Origin: Candidatus Methylomirabilota bacterium
GTDB lineage: Bacteria; Methylomirabilota; Methylomirabilia; Methylomirabilales; Methylomirabilaceae
Length of the DNA stretch: 64,000 bases
Direction of reading: 5' to 3'
Assembly: GCA_028870115.1 (NCBI GenBank)
Contig: JAGWQH010000103.1
Location: forward strand, 34,557 to 98,556
In this document: piece by piece, positions 36,074-45,453 of the stretch
Layout of the letters: each line of letters begins with the position of its first letter
Numbering within the stretch: the first letter of the stretch is position 1
Notes under the pieces: model-generated
Databases searched by the model: none
What the model was told of the DNA's origin: nothing
What the model saw: the letters and a program-made list of their open reading frames with translations, nothing else
Position numbers and translations under genes: made by a program

Positions 36074-36835
36074 ATGACAACGGAGCCGATGATCGAAATC
36101 AGGAAGTTGACCCTCAAGTACGGAGAGAAGCTCGCCCTCCAGGATATCAGTCTCGATATTCCCAAGCATCAGGTCACGGCCTTCATCGGGCCATCGGGGT
36201 GCGGGAAGACGACGCTGCTGCGATGCCTGAACCGCATGAACGATCTCATCGACGGAGTGACAGTCAACGGGACCATCCGGATCGGTGGAATCGATATCCA
36301 TGATCCGGCCCTGGAAATCACGGAGCTTCGCAAGCGGGTCGGTATGGTCTTCCAGAAATCGAATCCCTTTCCAAAGACGATCTATGATAACGTCGCCTAT
36401 GGGCCGAGGATCCTCGGTGTGCGCGGGCAGTCGACGCTGGACGAGATCGTGGAAAGGAGTCTGCGGGCAGCCGCCATCTGGAACGAGGTCCAGGATCGCC
36501 TGCGCAGTAGCGCGCTCAGCCTGTCAGGGGGACAACAGCAGCGCCTCTGCATCGCCAGGGCCATTGCCGTCGAACCGGAGGTCCTCTTGATGGACGAGCC
36601 CTGCTCCGCGCTGGATCCGATTGCAACGGGAAAGATCGAAGAGCTGATGGCCGACTTGAAGCAACAGTACACGATCGTGATCGTCACCCACAATATGCAG
36701 CAGGCGGCCCGGGTCTCGGACTACACTGCCTTCCTGTACCTCGGCCAGTTGATCGAGTACGATCTCACCAGGCAACTCTTCGTGAAACCCTCCAGGCAAC
36801 AGACGGAAGACTATATTACGGGCCGGTTCGGCTAG
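36074..36835 (+). CDS. pstB: Phosphate ABC transporter ATP-binding protein
   Basis: PstB energises phosphate import. The 253 residues contain Walker [10 protein letters not shown], the Q-loop in [16 protein letters not shown], the signature LSGGQQQR and Walker [13 protein letters not shown], plus the H-loop in [14 protein letters not shown]. These are the standard features of the family. It lies after the repeat element and 8 bases before the phoU fusion gene, with which it is cotranscribed. Confidence 0.97.
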   Translation: MTTEPMIEIRKLTLKYGEKLALQDISLDIPKHQVTAFIGPSGCGKTTLLRCLNRMNDLIDGVTVNGTIRIGGIDIHDPALEITELRKRVGMVFQKSNPFPKTIYDNVAYGPRILGVRGQSTLDEIVERSLRAAAIWNEVQDRLRSSALSLSGGQQQRLCIARAIAVEPEVLLMDEPCSALDPIATGKIEELMADLKQQYTIVIVTHNMQQAARVSDYTAFLYLGQLIEYDLTRQLFVKPSRQQTEDYITGRFG

Positions 36836-36843
36836 GACAACAG

Positions 36844-38202
36844 ATGAAAACTATACATCGGCATTTCGATGAGCAACTACAGGAACTGAGAGAACACCTG
36901 TTGGCGATGGGCAGTCTGGCCGAGACGATGATCGTCAAGAGCGTCAAGGCGTTGATGGATCGGAGCGAGGCTTTGGTGCAGGAGGTGTTCACCCACGAGG
37001 AGGAGATGGATCAGCAGTGCATCGAAACCGATCAGCGGTGCTTTACCCTTTTGGCCCTTCAGCAGCCAATGGCTAGCGACCTCCGTTTCATCGCAGCAGC
37101 CATCAAGATCAACAGCGACATCGAGCGAATCGGTGACCTGGCAGTCAACATCGCGCAGGCGACCATGTCGCTCATCAGGCAGCCGACCCTGAAGCCCCTT
37201 ATCGATATCCCGCGGATAGCCCAGCTTTGCCAGGAGATGGTGAAGAAAAGCCTGGATGCCTTTGTTGCTCGCGACCCGGAGCTGGCAAGGATCGTCATCG
37301 AGTCGGATGATTCCGTCGATCTCTTGCGGGACCAGATCTTCAGAGAGCTCCTCAGCTATATGATCAGTGATCCCACTACTATCCCCAGGGCCTTAGACCT
37401 GGTGCTCATCTCGCGCTATCTCGAGCGGATCGCCGATCATGCGACGAATATTGCAGAGGATATCGTCTATATCGTTCGGGGACAGGATGTCCGGGAGCGC
37501 GGCGACAAGGAGATACGAAAGGGCTTACGACGCCCGGCCGGTATCTCACCAGAATTTCCAGGAGTTGATCGAGAGGCGGCTCTTGCGGCCCACAGGCTGA
37601 TGCCGGAAGAGCGCGAGTTTCTCAGCCTGATCGAATCCGCTACGCACAATCTCCTCGAGGCCGCCAGATCCCTGCAGGTCATGTTTGAGGACTATGCAGA
37701 TCCCGTGGGAAAGTGGCGGGAAATCAGGGAGGCCGAACACGAGGGAGACGCAATCACCCACCAGATCATGAAGAGGCTGAATCAGACCTTCATCCCGTTC
37801 ATCGACCGGCAGAACCTCCACGCGCTGACATCAGCCCTCGATGATGTGGTAGACTTCATCGAAGCGACCGCCTCGAGGATGGTGCTCTACAAGATCGAAC
37901 AGCCGACGCCCGAATCCCGAGAAATGGTGGCCCTCATTATGGCATCGGCTGAGCAGATCGTGAAAGCAATTGGGGACCTGCCAAGATTCGTCGGAGTGGA
38001 GGAGATTTGCGTGGAGATCAATCGGCTGGAGAACGAGGCAGACGATCTGTACCGGCGTGCGGTCACCGGCTTGTTCGAAGGAGAGCGACCGATCCTCGAG
38101 GTGACCAAGTGGAAGGAGATCTACGAATTGCTCGAAGGTGTGACCGACCGCTGTGAGGATGTGGCCAACGTGGTCGAAACGATCGCCCTCAAGCATGCAT
38201 GA
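36844..38202 (+). CDS. phoU: PhoU fused to a C-terminal DUF47 (Pit accessory) domain
   Basis: A 452-residue protein. Residues 1 to about 225 are a normal PhoU (RHFDEQLQELREHLLAMG, and two E/DxxxD metal-binding bundles such as INSDIERIGDLAVNIAQ and SRYLERIADHATNIAED). Residues about 255-452 are a DUF47 domain. The stand-alone DUF47 protein at 50986-51603 shares nearly the same segments (ITHQIMKRLNQTF against ITHQIIRKLNRTF, WKEIYE, CEDVANVVE). PhoU normally restrains the Pst system and the PhoR kinase; DUF47 proteins accompany Pit transporters. A fusion could couple the two phosphate routes, which is inference. It is the last gene of the pst operon. Confidence 0.92.
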   Translation: MKTIHRHFDEQLQELREHLLAMGSLAETMIVKSVKALMDRSEALVQEVFTHEEEMDQQCIETDQRCFTLLALQQPMASDLRFIAAAIKINSDIERIGDLAVNIAQATMSLIRQPTLKPLIDIPRIAQLCQEMVKKSLDAFVARDPELARIVIESDDSVDLLRDQIFRELLSYMISDPTTIPRALDLVLISRYLERIADHATNIAEDIVYIVRGQDVRERGDKEIRKGLRRPAGISPEFPGVDREAALAAHRLMPEEREFLSLIESATHNLLEAARSLQVMFEDYADPVGKWREIREAEHEGDAITHQIMKRLNQTFIPFIDRQNLHALTSALDDVVDFIEATASRMVLYKIEQPTPESREMVALIMASAEQIVKAIGDLPRFVGVEEICVEINRLENEADDLYRRAVTGLFEGERPILEVTKWKEIYELLEGVTDRCEDVANVVETIALKHA

Positions 38203-38239
38203 GTCGGAGCCACTCGTCTAACCTGTAATCTGGAACGCC

Positions 38240-39040
38240 TTAGATTCCTTCCGTCGCCTCCTGCGAGGCGACCGCCGGTTTCTTGACCAGAATGCGGGCG
38301 GCCAGAATCCCAACCTCGTAGAGCAAGCACATCGGTAAAGCCATCAGCGTTTGGTTAAAGACGTCCGGGGTAGGGGTCAGGATGGCGGCAATCGTGAAGT
38401 TAATGAGGACGGCGTATTTCCGGTTCTTGGAGAGAAACTGGGGCGTCACCAGCCCCATCTTGGCGGCGATCCCGATCACCAGCGGAAGCTCAAAAACTAG
38501 TCCGAAGCCTAACAGAAATTTTGTGATGAAGTCCATGTAGTTGCCGATGGAGATCATTGGCTTCAGGTTTTCTGTTTTGTATGTCAGGAGAAAGTTCAGG
38601 GCGAACGGAAGAACAAAGTAGAAGCAGAACAGCAGACCAAACATAAAGAAGACGGTGGCCAGCACGACGAATGGGAGGGCATAGCGCTTCTCATGGGCGA
38701 GCAGGCCCGGTGCAATGAATTTCCAGGTCTGATGAAGGATGATTGGCAGGGCTAACAAGAGACCGGCAAAAAGGGCAATCTTCATGTGCATCCAGAAGGC
38801 CTCGGCAGGCGCCAGGAAGATCAGATCGACGGGAGGACCAGGGCGTGGAATAGATCGTAAGAAGGGGTAGGTGCGGGAGAAGACCAGATCGGTCGTTAAC
38901 GGGCGTTTCAGGAGACGGAGGATCGTCTCCGAATAGTTAAACGTAACGATGAATCCAATCCCAACGGCTGCCAGAGCGATAATAATCCGCTTCCGGAGCT
39001 CCTCCAGGTGGGAGACAAACGACATCTTCTCATCAGACAT
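38240..39040 (-). CDS. tatC: Sec-independent protein translocase TatC
   Basis: TatC recognises twin-arginine signal peptides at the inner membrane. The 266 residues include the N-terminal [19 protein letters not shown] and six hydrophobic helices, with the conserved [12 protein letters not shown] and [13 protein letters not shown] segments. It overlaps tatA/B upstream by 8 bases. The C-terminal tail is longer than usual and ends [10 protein letters not shown]. No tatB separate from the single TatA/B protein is seen. Confidence 0.96.
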   Translation of the reverse strand: MSDEKMSFVSHLEELRKRIIIALAAVGIGFIVTFNYSETILRLLKRPLTTDLVFSRTYPFLRSIPRPGPPVDLIFLAPAEAFWMHMKIALFAGLLLALPIILHQTWKFIAPGLLAHEKRYALPFVVLATVFFMFGLLFCFYFVLPFALNFLLTYKTENLKPMISIGNYMDFITKFLLGFGLVFELPLVIGIAAKMGLVTPQFLSKNRKYAVLINFTIAAILTPTPDVFNQTLMALPMCLLYEVGILAARILVKKPAVASQEATEGI

Positions 39041-39320
39041 TCCGCGTCTCGTGCGGTCCCTTCGGCTTTTCCTCCTGGCCTACAGTTGGAGGCGCTTCGG
39101 CCTTGACGGCTTGCTGCGTTTGCTGAGGCGGCGCCTCCGCCTTCTCCTCCTCTGCCAATAGCTCGGCAGACAGTCCTTCCTTCAGCTCTTCAGAAGCTCG
39201 CTTGAACTCCGCCACGCCTCGACCCAGCGATCGAGCCAGATCGGGCAGTTTCTTGGGACCAAAGACCAAGAGCGCAATGACAAAAATAACGATCAGCTCC
39301 TGCATTCCCATTCCGAACAT
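39033..39320 (-). CDS. tatA: TatA/TatB-family translocase subunit
   Basis: A 95-residue protein with one N-terminal helix ([21 protein letters not shown]), the hinge [11 protein letters not shown] and an amphipathic helix. A Glu/Pro-rich cytoplasmic tail follows. The [20 protein letters not shown] signature fits TatA/TatB; a Glu at the start of the helix favours TatB, but with a single such gene the product may serve both roles. Its stop region overlaps the tatC start. Confidence 0.93.
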   Translation of the reverse strand: MFGMGMQELIVIFVIALLVFGPKKLPDLARSLGRGVAEFKRASEELKEGLSAELLAEEEKAEAPPQQTQQAVKAEAPPTVGQEEKPKGPHETRNV

Positions 39321-39429
39321 CGCACGAACTCCTCATTAGTGTTGACACGCTCTCCTCGGCTCGAAACTAAGCGTACTCTCGACCTGTAGGAAAGTCAAGC
39401 GCACCTATTGGATGGGAGCTGAAAAGGGC

Positions 39430-39468
39430 TTGACAGCCATGCGCAATGGTGTAGATTACGGTGTAATC
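39430..39468 (+). promoter_or_regulatory. Promoter with overlapping dyad upstream of the metal-efflux operon
   Basis: TTGACA (39430-39435) and TAGATT (39452-39457) are 16 bases apart. A dyad GATTAC-GGT-GTAATC (39454-39468) lies over the -10 box and start point, a usual place for a repressor or MerR-type operator. The first gene behind it begins at 39485. Confidence 0.6.
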
Positions 39469-39484
39469 GATGAAGGGACCTGAT

Positions 39485-39856
39485 ATGCGGCGCTTCTGCC
39501 TCCGACATGTCTTCATAATCTTTTCTGTGTGCATGATTGCCATCTCCTCGTATGTCCTCTTTGATCTGCTGGACATCGACGGGTCTCAACTCAGGCAACA
39601 CGCGCCGGTCTGTGGCTTTGAGGCAGTAATGCCAGACTGTGGCGGAGAGATCAAGTCTCCCACGGCCAATACTCCTGCTCCGCCGCCAGGACCCTTGCGC
39701 GGTCTCTTGTTCACCGCGATACACTACAATTCTCTCGCGTCTCGCCCCACGCTTCCTTCAACACCCAGCTACCGCATAGTCCACACCCGTAATGCGACCC
39801 AGCCGGAGTCCGCATCCTCCGCACAGGGAAGCGAACCCGCACAACGTTCAGCCTAA
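39485..39856 (+). CDS. Small membrane-anchored protein preceding the czcCBA genes
   Basis: A 123-residue protein: one hydrophobic N-terminal helix (VFIIFSVCMIAISSYVLFDL), then a Pro/Ser-rich periplasmic part with two Cys residues (CGFEAVMPDCGG). No known domain. ATG 39485 is preceded by AAGGGA six bases away and so is chosen over ATG 39470. It is the first gene after the promoter/dyad and is 64 bases upstream of czcC. Small periplasmic proteins often open Czc/Cus-type operons and may bind metal; the Cys pair is consistent, but this is not proof. Confidence 0.6.
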   Translation: MRRFCLRHVFIIFSVCMIAISSYVLFDLLDIDGSQLRQHAPVCGFEAVMPDCGGEIKSPTANTPAPPPGPLRGLLFTAIHYNSLASRPTLPSTPSYRIVHTRNATQPESASSAQGSEPAQRSA

Positions 39857-39920
39857 CCTCCGTTTTCAATATCCAGTTTTGTTTTTGAGTGCTACGACCC
39901 GTTAGGAAAAGGAGGTCGAG

Positions 39921-41177
39921 ATGACGCTATTCCGCCCCCTTCTATGGGCGGCGGCCCTCGCATTTATCATGTTGCCTCTCTACGCGACCGCCGCCGAGAT
40001 CCGAAACCTGACATTGGAACAGGCCGTGGAGCTAGCGCTCCAGCGCAACCCGACGCTACGAGCACAGTCATTGGGCATCGTCTCCGCCAAGGCCAACGAG
40101 GTGACTGCTGGGCTCCATCCGAATCCGGTGTTCTCCAATGAGTCGGAAGACTTTACCGCTGCCGTGACCCAGCTCTTTGAGCGTGGGAGTAAACGCGGGC
40201 GTCGGATTGACAGCGCGAAGCTCTCCACCGATATTGCTACGAGCGATTTTACCGACGTCCGACGAGGTCTCGTGTTCTTAGTACGAAAGACGTTTACGGA
40301 CGCCCTGCTGGCCAAATCAAACCTGGAGCTGGCCCAGGCGAACCTCAAGAATTATCGGGAGGTAGAAGACCTCAACAAGATCCGGTTTCAGAAGGGCGAC
40401 ATCGCGGGGGCCGATCTGCTAAAGATCGAGCTCCAAAAGCTCCAGTTTGAAAACGACGTACAAGACGCGACCCTGGCCCTGAAAACGGCCAGGACGACTT
40501 TGAAGACATTGCTGGCCACTCCGGAGCTGGCTGAGGAGTTCGAGATCGAAGGCGAACTCCAGTTCAGAGCGTTCGACATGTCGCTGGCCGACTTGAACGA
40601 GCTTGCCCTCCGTAACCGGCCGGACCTCCGTTCAGTCGAAACCTTGAAGAAGAAGACGGAGGCGGACATCAGGCTGGCCATTGCCAATAGCTATACCGAC
40701 GTCTCCTTGACGCTCGGCTACCACCACACGGAACCAAACGTGCCCACCTGGCTTTGGCCGGGCTTTCCAAAAGGCCCCACAGAGAACCACGTCGGCTTTG
40801 GCTTCAGCTTCCCGCTCCGCATCTTCGACCGAAATCAGGGAGAGATTGCCAGGACCCGAGCGGAGGCGATCCGCGCCTCCTCGATTGCTGAGGCTGTCCG
40901 CAACCAGATTAGCAACGACGTGGAGGTGGGTTATGCCGCCTTCCGGACCAGCCGGGAGCGGGTTCGGCTCTACGAACAGGTCTATCTCAACCGGGCCAAG
41001 GAGTCCAGGGAGATCGCCGAGTTTGCGTACAAGAGTGGTCGGACATCTATCCTGGACCTGCTTGAAGCGGAGCGAACCTATCGGGGCGTACAATTGGCTT
41101 ACCGCCAGGCGCTGGCAACCTACCTGACGAACCTTCACCAGCTTAATGCGGTGGTAGGAATGGATGTAGCCAAATGA
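39921..41177 (+). CDS. czcC: Outer-membrane efflux protein of the TolC/CzcC type
   Basis: A 418-residue TolC-family channel with a signal peptide (PLLWAAALAFIMLPLYATA). It has the paired coiled-coil repeats of the family: LTLEQAVELALQRNPTLRAQ at the start and DLLEAERTYRGVQLAYRQAL near the end. It forms the outer part of a tripartite pump with the adaptor and RND protein encoded directly downstream. AAGGAGG lies eight bases before ATG 39921, and its stop overlaps the start region of the adaptor gene. Confidence 0.94.
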   Translation: MTLFRPLLWAAALAFIMLPLYATAAEIRNLTLEQAVELALQRNPTLRAQSLGIVSAKANEVTAGLHPNPVFSNESEDFTAAVTQLFERGSKRGRRIDSAKLSTDIATSDFTDVRRGLVFLVRKTFTDALLAKSNLELAQANLKNYREVEDLNKIRFQKGDIAGADLLKIELQKLQFENDVQDATLALKTARTTLKTLLATPELAEEFEIEGELQFRAFDMSLADLNELALRNRPDLRSVETLKKKTEADIRLAIANSYTDVSLTLGYHHTEPNVPTWLWPGFPKGPTENHVGFGFSFPLRIFDRNQGEIARTRAEAIRASSIAEAVRNQISNDVEVGYAAFRTSRERVRLYEQVYLNRAKESREIAEFAYKSGRTSILDLLEAERTYRGVQLAYRQALATYLTNLHQLNAVVGMDVAK

Positions 41178-41230
41178 CCGACGCCCATACTCGTCTTCGT
41201 ACCGGGGCTGCAGCCCACTGGAGAATGCGT

Positions 41231-42367
41231 ATGCGCTTTCGTTTCCTCCCTCTTCTGCTTGTGACAATATTGTGTGCCGCGTGCGGCGACGGCTCGTCCA
41301 CATCGCCGGGGACGCCTGCGAAGCCGGCACCCGAACCAAAGTCTCCCGACGCCGCGGTAGAGACCGTGAAGATCACTTCGCCAGAATACCGAACCCGCCA
41401 GCAGGTACTCGAAACAACGGGAAAGGTCCAGTTTAACGAAGAGCGACTTGTCCGGGTAAACGCCCCGGTAACAGGCCGTGCCTCTGAAGTCCTGGCGCAC
41501 CCCGGCGACATCGTCGAGCGAGGCCACCGGCTCCTGGTGCTGGACAGTCCCGATCTCGGCACCGCCAAGTCGGATTATGCCAAGGCCGCATCTGACCTCG
41601 AGCACGCCGAAAAGGCCGTCACACTCGCCCGTGAGCTGTTCCAAGTAAAAGCTATTGCACAGAAGGAGCTTCGCGACACGGAGAACGACTATCGAAAAGC
41701 TATGGTCGAAGAGGAGCGGTCGGCCTCACGCCTGCGAACCCTGGGTGTCCCGGATTCGCAATTCAACGACATCGCGGCGCGGACGGATACGTCGACGACG
41801 GTCGTTGTAACAGCGCCACGTGGCGGCGTCATTGTCGAGCGGAACGTCATCCCGGGACAGGTGGTCGCGTACGGTCAGTCTGATACTCCGCCCAATCTCT
41901 TCCTCATTTCCGATCTCAGCACCATGTGGGTGTTGGCTGACGTGTACGAGCCAGATGTGTCGAAGGTCCGCGTCGGACAGACGGCGGGAGTGACGCTGGC
42001 CTGCTGCCCCAGTGAGCGGTACGAGGGCCAGGTGACCTATATCAGCGATTCGGTCGATCCCCAAACGCGGACAGTCAAAGTCCGCGTGGTGGTTCCGAAT
42101 AGAGGACGCGCGCTCAAGGCGGAGATGTTCGTGAAGGTCGCCATCCTGACCGGCTCCGCTCGCGTCCTGGCGTTGCCCCAGAGCGCGGTTCATCGCGAGG
42201 ATGGTGAGACATTCGTGCTCATCGCCAGAGGGAAGGACGAGTACGACCGGCGCGAGGTCAAGGTCGGCGTCGACCTTGACGGTGCTGTTGAAGTTCTGGA
42301 TGGGGTCACCCCCCAGGACCGCGTGGTCAGCACCGGCAGCATCCTTCTAAAGAAGACAGCCAAATGA
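41231..42367 (+). CDS. czcB: RND efflux periplasmic adaptor (CzcB/CusB-like lipoprotein)
   Basis: About 378 residues. A lipoprotein signal (PLLLVTILCAAC) is followed by a Pro-rich linker, the barrel-sandwich/lipoyl-like domain (VRVNAPVTGRASEVLAHPGD), an alpha-hairpin (residues about 120-190) and the beta-barrel (VRVGQTAGVTLACCPSERYE). A membrane-proximal domain ends the protein (VLDGVTPQDRVVSTGSILL). ATG 41231 is preceded by GGAG at seven bases and gives the shorter, normal lipoprotein start; longer starts at 41174 and 41225 exist. The ACCP segment with two Cys could touch metal. It is coupled to czcA by a four-base overlap. Confidence 0.93.
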   Translation: MRFRFLPLLLVTILCAACGDGSSTSPGTPAKPAPEPKSPDAAVETVKITSPEYRTRQQVLETTGKVQFNEERLVRVNAPVTGRASEVLAHPGDIVERGHRLLVLDSPDLGTAKSDYAKAASDLEHAEKAVTLARELFQVKAIAQKELRDTENDYRKAMVEEERSASRLRTLGVPDSQFNDIAARTDTSTTVVVTAPRGGVIVERNVIPGQVVAYGQSDTPPNLFLISDLSTMWVLADVYEPDVSKVRVGQTAGVTLACCPSERYEGQVTYISDSVDPQTRTVKVRVVVPNRGRALKAEMFVKVAILTGSARVLALPQSAVHREDGETFVLIARGKDEYDRREVKVGVDLDGAVEVLDGVTPQDRVVSTGSILLKKTAK

Positions 42368-45300
42368 TCCGGCGCCTTATCACCTTTGCGCTGCATCAGC
42401 GCTTTATCACGCTGGCGCTCGCGCTCTTACTGACAGTCGGTGGGATCGTGTCTTTCTATCGGCTGCCGATCGAGGCGTATCCGGATGTCGCAGATGTCCA
42501 GGTTGACGTTATTACGCTCTGGCCTGGCCATGCGGCCGAGGAGGTTGAGCGTCACATCACCATCCCGCTCGAAAAGGAGCTGAATGGCGTCGCGAAGATC
42601 ACGTTCTTGCGCTCCACATCGATCTTCGGGCTCTCGAATATCCGGGTCCTTTTCGCCGACGGCACCGACAACTACTGGGCCCGGCAGCAGGTGCAGGAGC
42701 GTCTCTCGCAGGCGGAGATTCCTCCGGACGCCAAGCCTAGCCTCGGGCCATTGTCGAGTGTCATCGGCGAAGTGTACCGCTACACGCTCGAATCGAAGAC
42801 GATGCCGCTGGTAGAACTGAAAGCGCTTCAGGATTGGGTGCTTGAACGAGAGTTCCGAAAGGTCCCAGGCGTGGTAGATGTCGTCTCCTGGGGCGGCGGG
42901 ATCAAACAGTACCAGATCACCGTCGATCCGGCGCGACTTCGCGCCTACAACCTGACACTGAAGCAGGTGTTTGACGCCGTCTCCGCCAACAACGCGAATG
43001 CCGGCGGTAGCTATATCCCCCAAGGCGAGTACGCGCTGATGGTGCGTGGCATCGGTCTCATCCAGTCCACCCGCGACATCGAGAATATCGTCGTAGCCGC
43101 CCAACGGGGTACACCGGTCCGTATCCGCGATATCGGACAGGCCGGCATCGGCCACGCCATCCGCTTTGGCATGCTGGGGCGCGACCACGAAGACGATCTC
43201 GTGCAAGGCATTGTCCTCATGCGGAAGGGCGAGAACCCCGGGCAGGTTATTGAGGGCGCACGGAAAAAGATCGAGGAGATTCAGAAGCTTCTGCCTCCCG
43301 GTGTCCAGATGCGCCCCTACTACAGTCGCGACCGGCTGGTGCATACGACCGTGACCACCGTCATGCGTAACCTCATTGAGGGCGCAGCGCTCGTGATCCT
43401 GGTGCTCTCGCTTTTTCTCTACAACCTGCGGGCGGCATGTATCGTGGCAATTACGATCCCGCTCTCGCTCCTGTTCGCCTTCATCTTCATGGATCTGCGC
43501 GGCATTCCGGCCAACCTGCTGTCGCTCGGGGCGATCGACTTTGGCATCATCGTTGATGGCGCCGTCGTCATGACGGAGAATATTCTCCGCCATCTTAGCG
43601 AGCACAGATCGACAGGGCAGAGAGGCACGCATGGAGTCCAGCAGGCCGCCATGGAGGTCGCGAAGCCCTTGACCTTTGCTGTGCTGATCATCATGACCGT
43701 CTATGTGCCGATCCTCACCTTTCAGCGGATAGAGGGAAAACTGTTCCAGCCGATGGCCGTCACCATCTCACTCGCCGTCATCGGCTCACTCCTTTTAACA
43801 CTAACGGTGATCCCCGTACTCTCAACACTCCTCTTCCACCGTCCGCCATCGGAGCGCGAAAGCCCACTCCTGGTCTGGCTTCGGCGAGCTTACCTGCCCG
43901 CGCTCAGGTGGTGTATCGACCGCCCGCTCGTTCCACTGCTCAGCGCAGGTGGCCTGCTTTTGCTGGCGTTGCTGGTCTTTGCAGCGCTTGGTAAGGAGTT
44001 TCTGCCTGAGCTCGACGAAGGCGACATCTGGCTACGAGTCAAGTTCCCTGTCGGAATTTCGCTCGAAGGCGCTCGCCCATACACACATGAGATTCGTGAA
44101 CGGCTCCTCGTATTCCCGGAGGTGCGTACGGTGGTGTCCCAACTAGGCGCGCCTGACGATGGAACCGATCCGAATGGTCCGGACAACGCCGAATTCTACC
44201 TCGCGCTCAAGCCCAGGGAAGAGTGGACCGTCAAGAACAAGGAGGCACTCATCGAGGCGATGAGCGGAGCGCTGGCGAGCATTCCCGGCATCACAACGAA
44301 CTTCTCGCAACCGATCAAGGATAATGTGGACGAGGCGATGGCAGGCGTCAAAGGTGAGTTGGCCATCAAGCTATACGGCCCTGATCTGTTTGTGCTGGAG
44401 ACTAAGGCAAAAGAGATCGTGGGCGTACTGAGCGGCATTCGCGGCGTGGCAGACCTGGACTTCGATCATCTCGTGGGTCAGCCGCAGCTTCAGGTTGTGG
44501 TGGATCGAGGCGCGACAGCCCGCTACGGGATCAATGTCCAGGACGTGCAGGATGCGATCGAGGCAGCTACCAAAGGCCGAACGACTACAGTGGTGTTCGA
44601 GGGCGAACGGCGCTTCGATCTGGCGGTGCGGCTCTCGCAGGGCGGAGATCCGCTCGCAAACGTACGAAGCCTGACGATCAGCGCGCCGAACGGGGAGCGC
44701 GTTCCGGTCGGTCAACTCGCCGAGATCGGCAAGACCGATGGGTTAGTCCAGATTCTGCGCGAGGGCAACATTCGGCGAGTGGCGATCAAGTGGTCTGTCC
44801 GAGGACGTGACATGGGCAGTCTAGTGGCTGAAGCCATGCATAAGGTAGACGCGGCCGTGAGATTACCTCAAGGCTACAACATGACGTGGAGCGGGCGGTT
44901 CGAGGATCAGCAGCGGGCGCTCGCGCGCCTGTATATCATCGTACCGCTGGTGATCTTTATCATCTTTATCCTACTCTTCGGCACGTTCCAGTCCATCGGT
45001 CACGCCCTGCTGATTATGTTGAATCTGCCGTTTGCGCTCATCGGTGGCACGCTGGCCTTATACCTCTGGCACACCAACTTCAGCATCTCTGCAGCGGTCG
45101 GGTACATCGCGGTCTTCGGCGTGAGCGTGCTGGACGGTGTCGTGCTGGTCTCATGGATCCATCGAGCTTATGAAGAAGAGGGCTTATCGCTCCGCGATGC
45201 CGTACTCCGGGGGTGTGAGATCAGATTCAGACCGATCATCGTAACCGCGATCGTGGCGGTCATCGGGTTTCTGCCGGCGGCATTGTCGCACGGAATCGGC

Positions 45301-45438
45301 GCCGAGATCCAGCAGCCGCTGGCGCGCGTGGTCATTGGAGGCTTAATCTCATCAACGGCGCTCACATTGCTGGTGCTGCCGGCTGTCTACGCCCTGCTGG
45401 CGCGGCGGCAGGAACGCCGCGAGCGTCAAACTACCTGA
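42364..45438 (+). CDS. czcA: Heavy-metal RND efflux pump (CzcA/CusA family)
   Basis: A 1024-residue RND permease with 12 helices and two large periplasmic loops. The proton-relay helix 4 reads DFGIIVDGAVVMTEN, the pattern of the Co/Zn/Cd/Ni (HME1/HME2-like) branch rather than the Cu/Ag CusA type. The N-terminus (YRLPIEAYPDVADVQVDV) and WPGHAAEEVERHITIPLE are family hallmarks. It expels divalent metal from the periplasm or cytoplasm through CzcB and CzcC. It is the last gene of the operon; the exact metal is not decided by sequence. Confidence 0.95.
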   Translation: MIRRLITFALHQRFITLALALLLTVGGIVSFYRLPIEAYPDVADVQVDVITLWPGHAAEEVERHITIPLEKELNGVAKITFLRSTSIFGLSNIRVLFADGTDNYWARQQVQERLSQAEIPPDAKPSLGPLSSVIGEVYRYTLESKTMPLVELKALQDWVLEREFRKVPGVVDVVSWGGGIKQYQITVDPARLRAYNLTLKQVFDAVSANNANAGGSYIPQGEYALMVRGIGLIQSTRDIENIVVAAQRGTPVRIRDIGQAGIGHAIRFGMLGRDHEDDLVQGIVLMRKGENPGQVIEGARKKIEEIQKLLPPGVQMRPYYSRDRLVHTTVTTVMRNLIEGAALVILVLSLFLYNLRAACIVAITIPLSLLFAFIFMDLRGIPANLLSLGAIDFGIIVDGAVVMTENILRHLSEHRSTGQRGTHGVQQAAMEVAKPLTFAVLIIMTVYVPILTFQRIEGKLFQPMAVTISLAVIGSLLLTLTVIPVLSTLLFHRPPSERESPLLVWLRRAYLPALRWCIDRPLVPLLSAGGLLLLALLVFAALGKEFLPELDEGDIWLRVKFPVGISLEGARPYTHEIRERLLVFPEVRTVVSQLGAPDDGTDPNGPDNAEFYLALKPREEWTVKNKEALIEAMSGALASIPGITTNFSQPIKDNVDEAMAGVKGELAIKLYGPDLFVLETKAKEIVGVLSGIRGVADLDFDHLVGQPQLQVVVDRGATARYGINVQDVQDAIEAATKGRTTTVVFEGERRFDLAVRLSQGGDPLANVRSLTISAPNGERVPVGQLAEIGKTDGLVQILREGNIRRVAIKWSVRGRDMGSLVAEAMHKVDAAVRLPQGYNMTWSGRFEDQQRALARLYIIVPLVIFIIFILLFGTFQSIGHALLIMLNLPFALIGGTLALYLWHTNFSISAAVGYIAVFGVSVLDGVVLVSWIHRAYEEEGLSLRDAVLRGCEIRFRPIIVTAIVAVIGFLPAALSHGIGAEIQQPLARVVIGGLISSTALTLLVLPAVYALLARRQERRERQTT

Positions 45439-45453
45439 AGGCTGCTACGCCGA

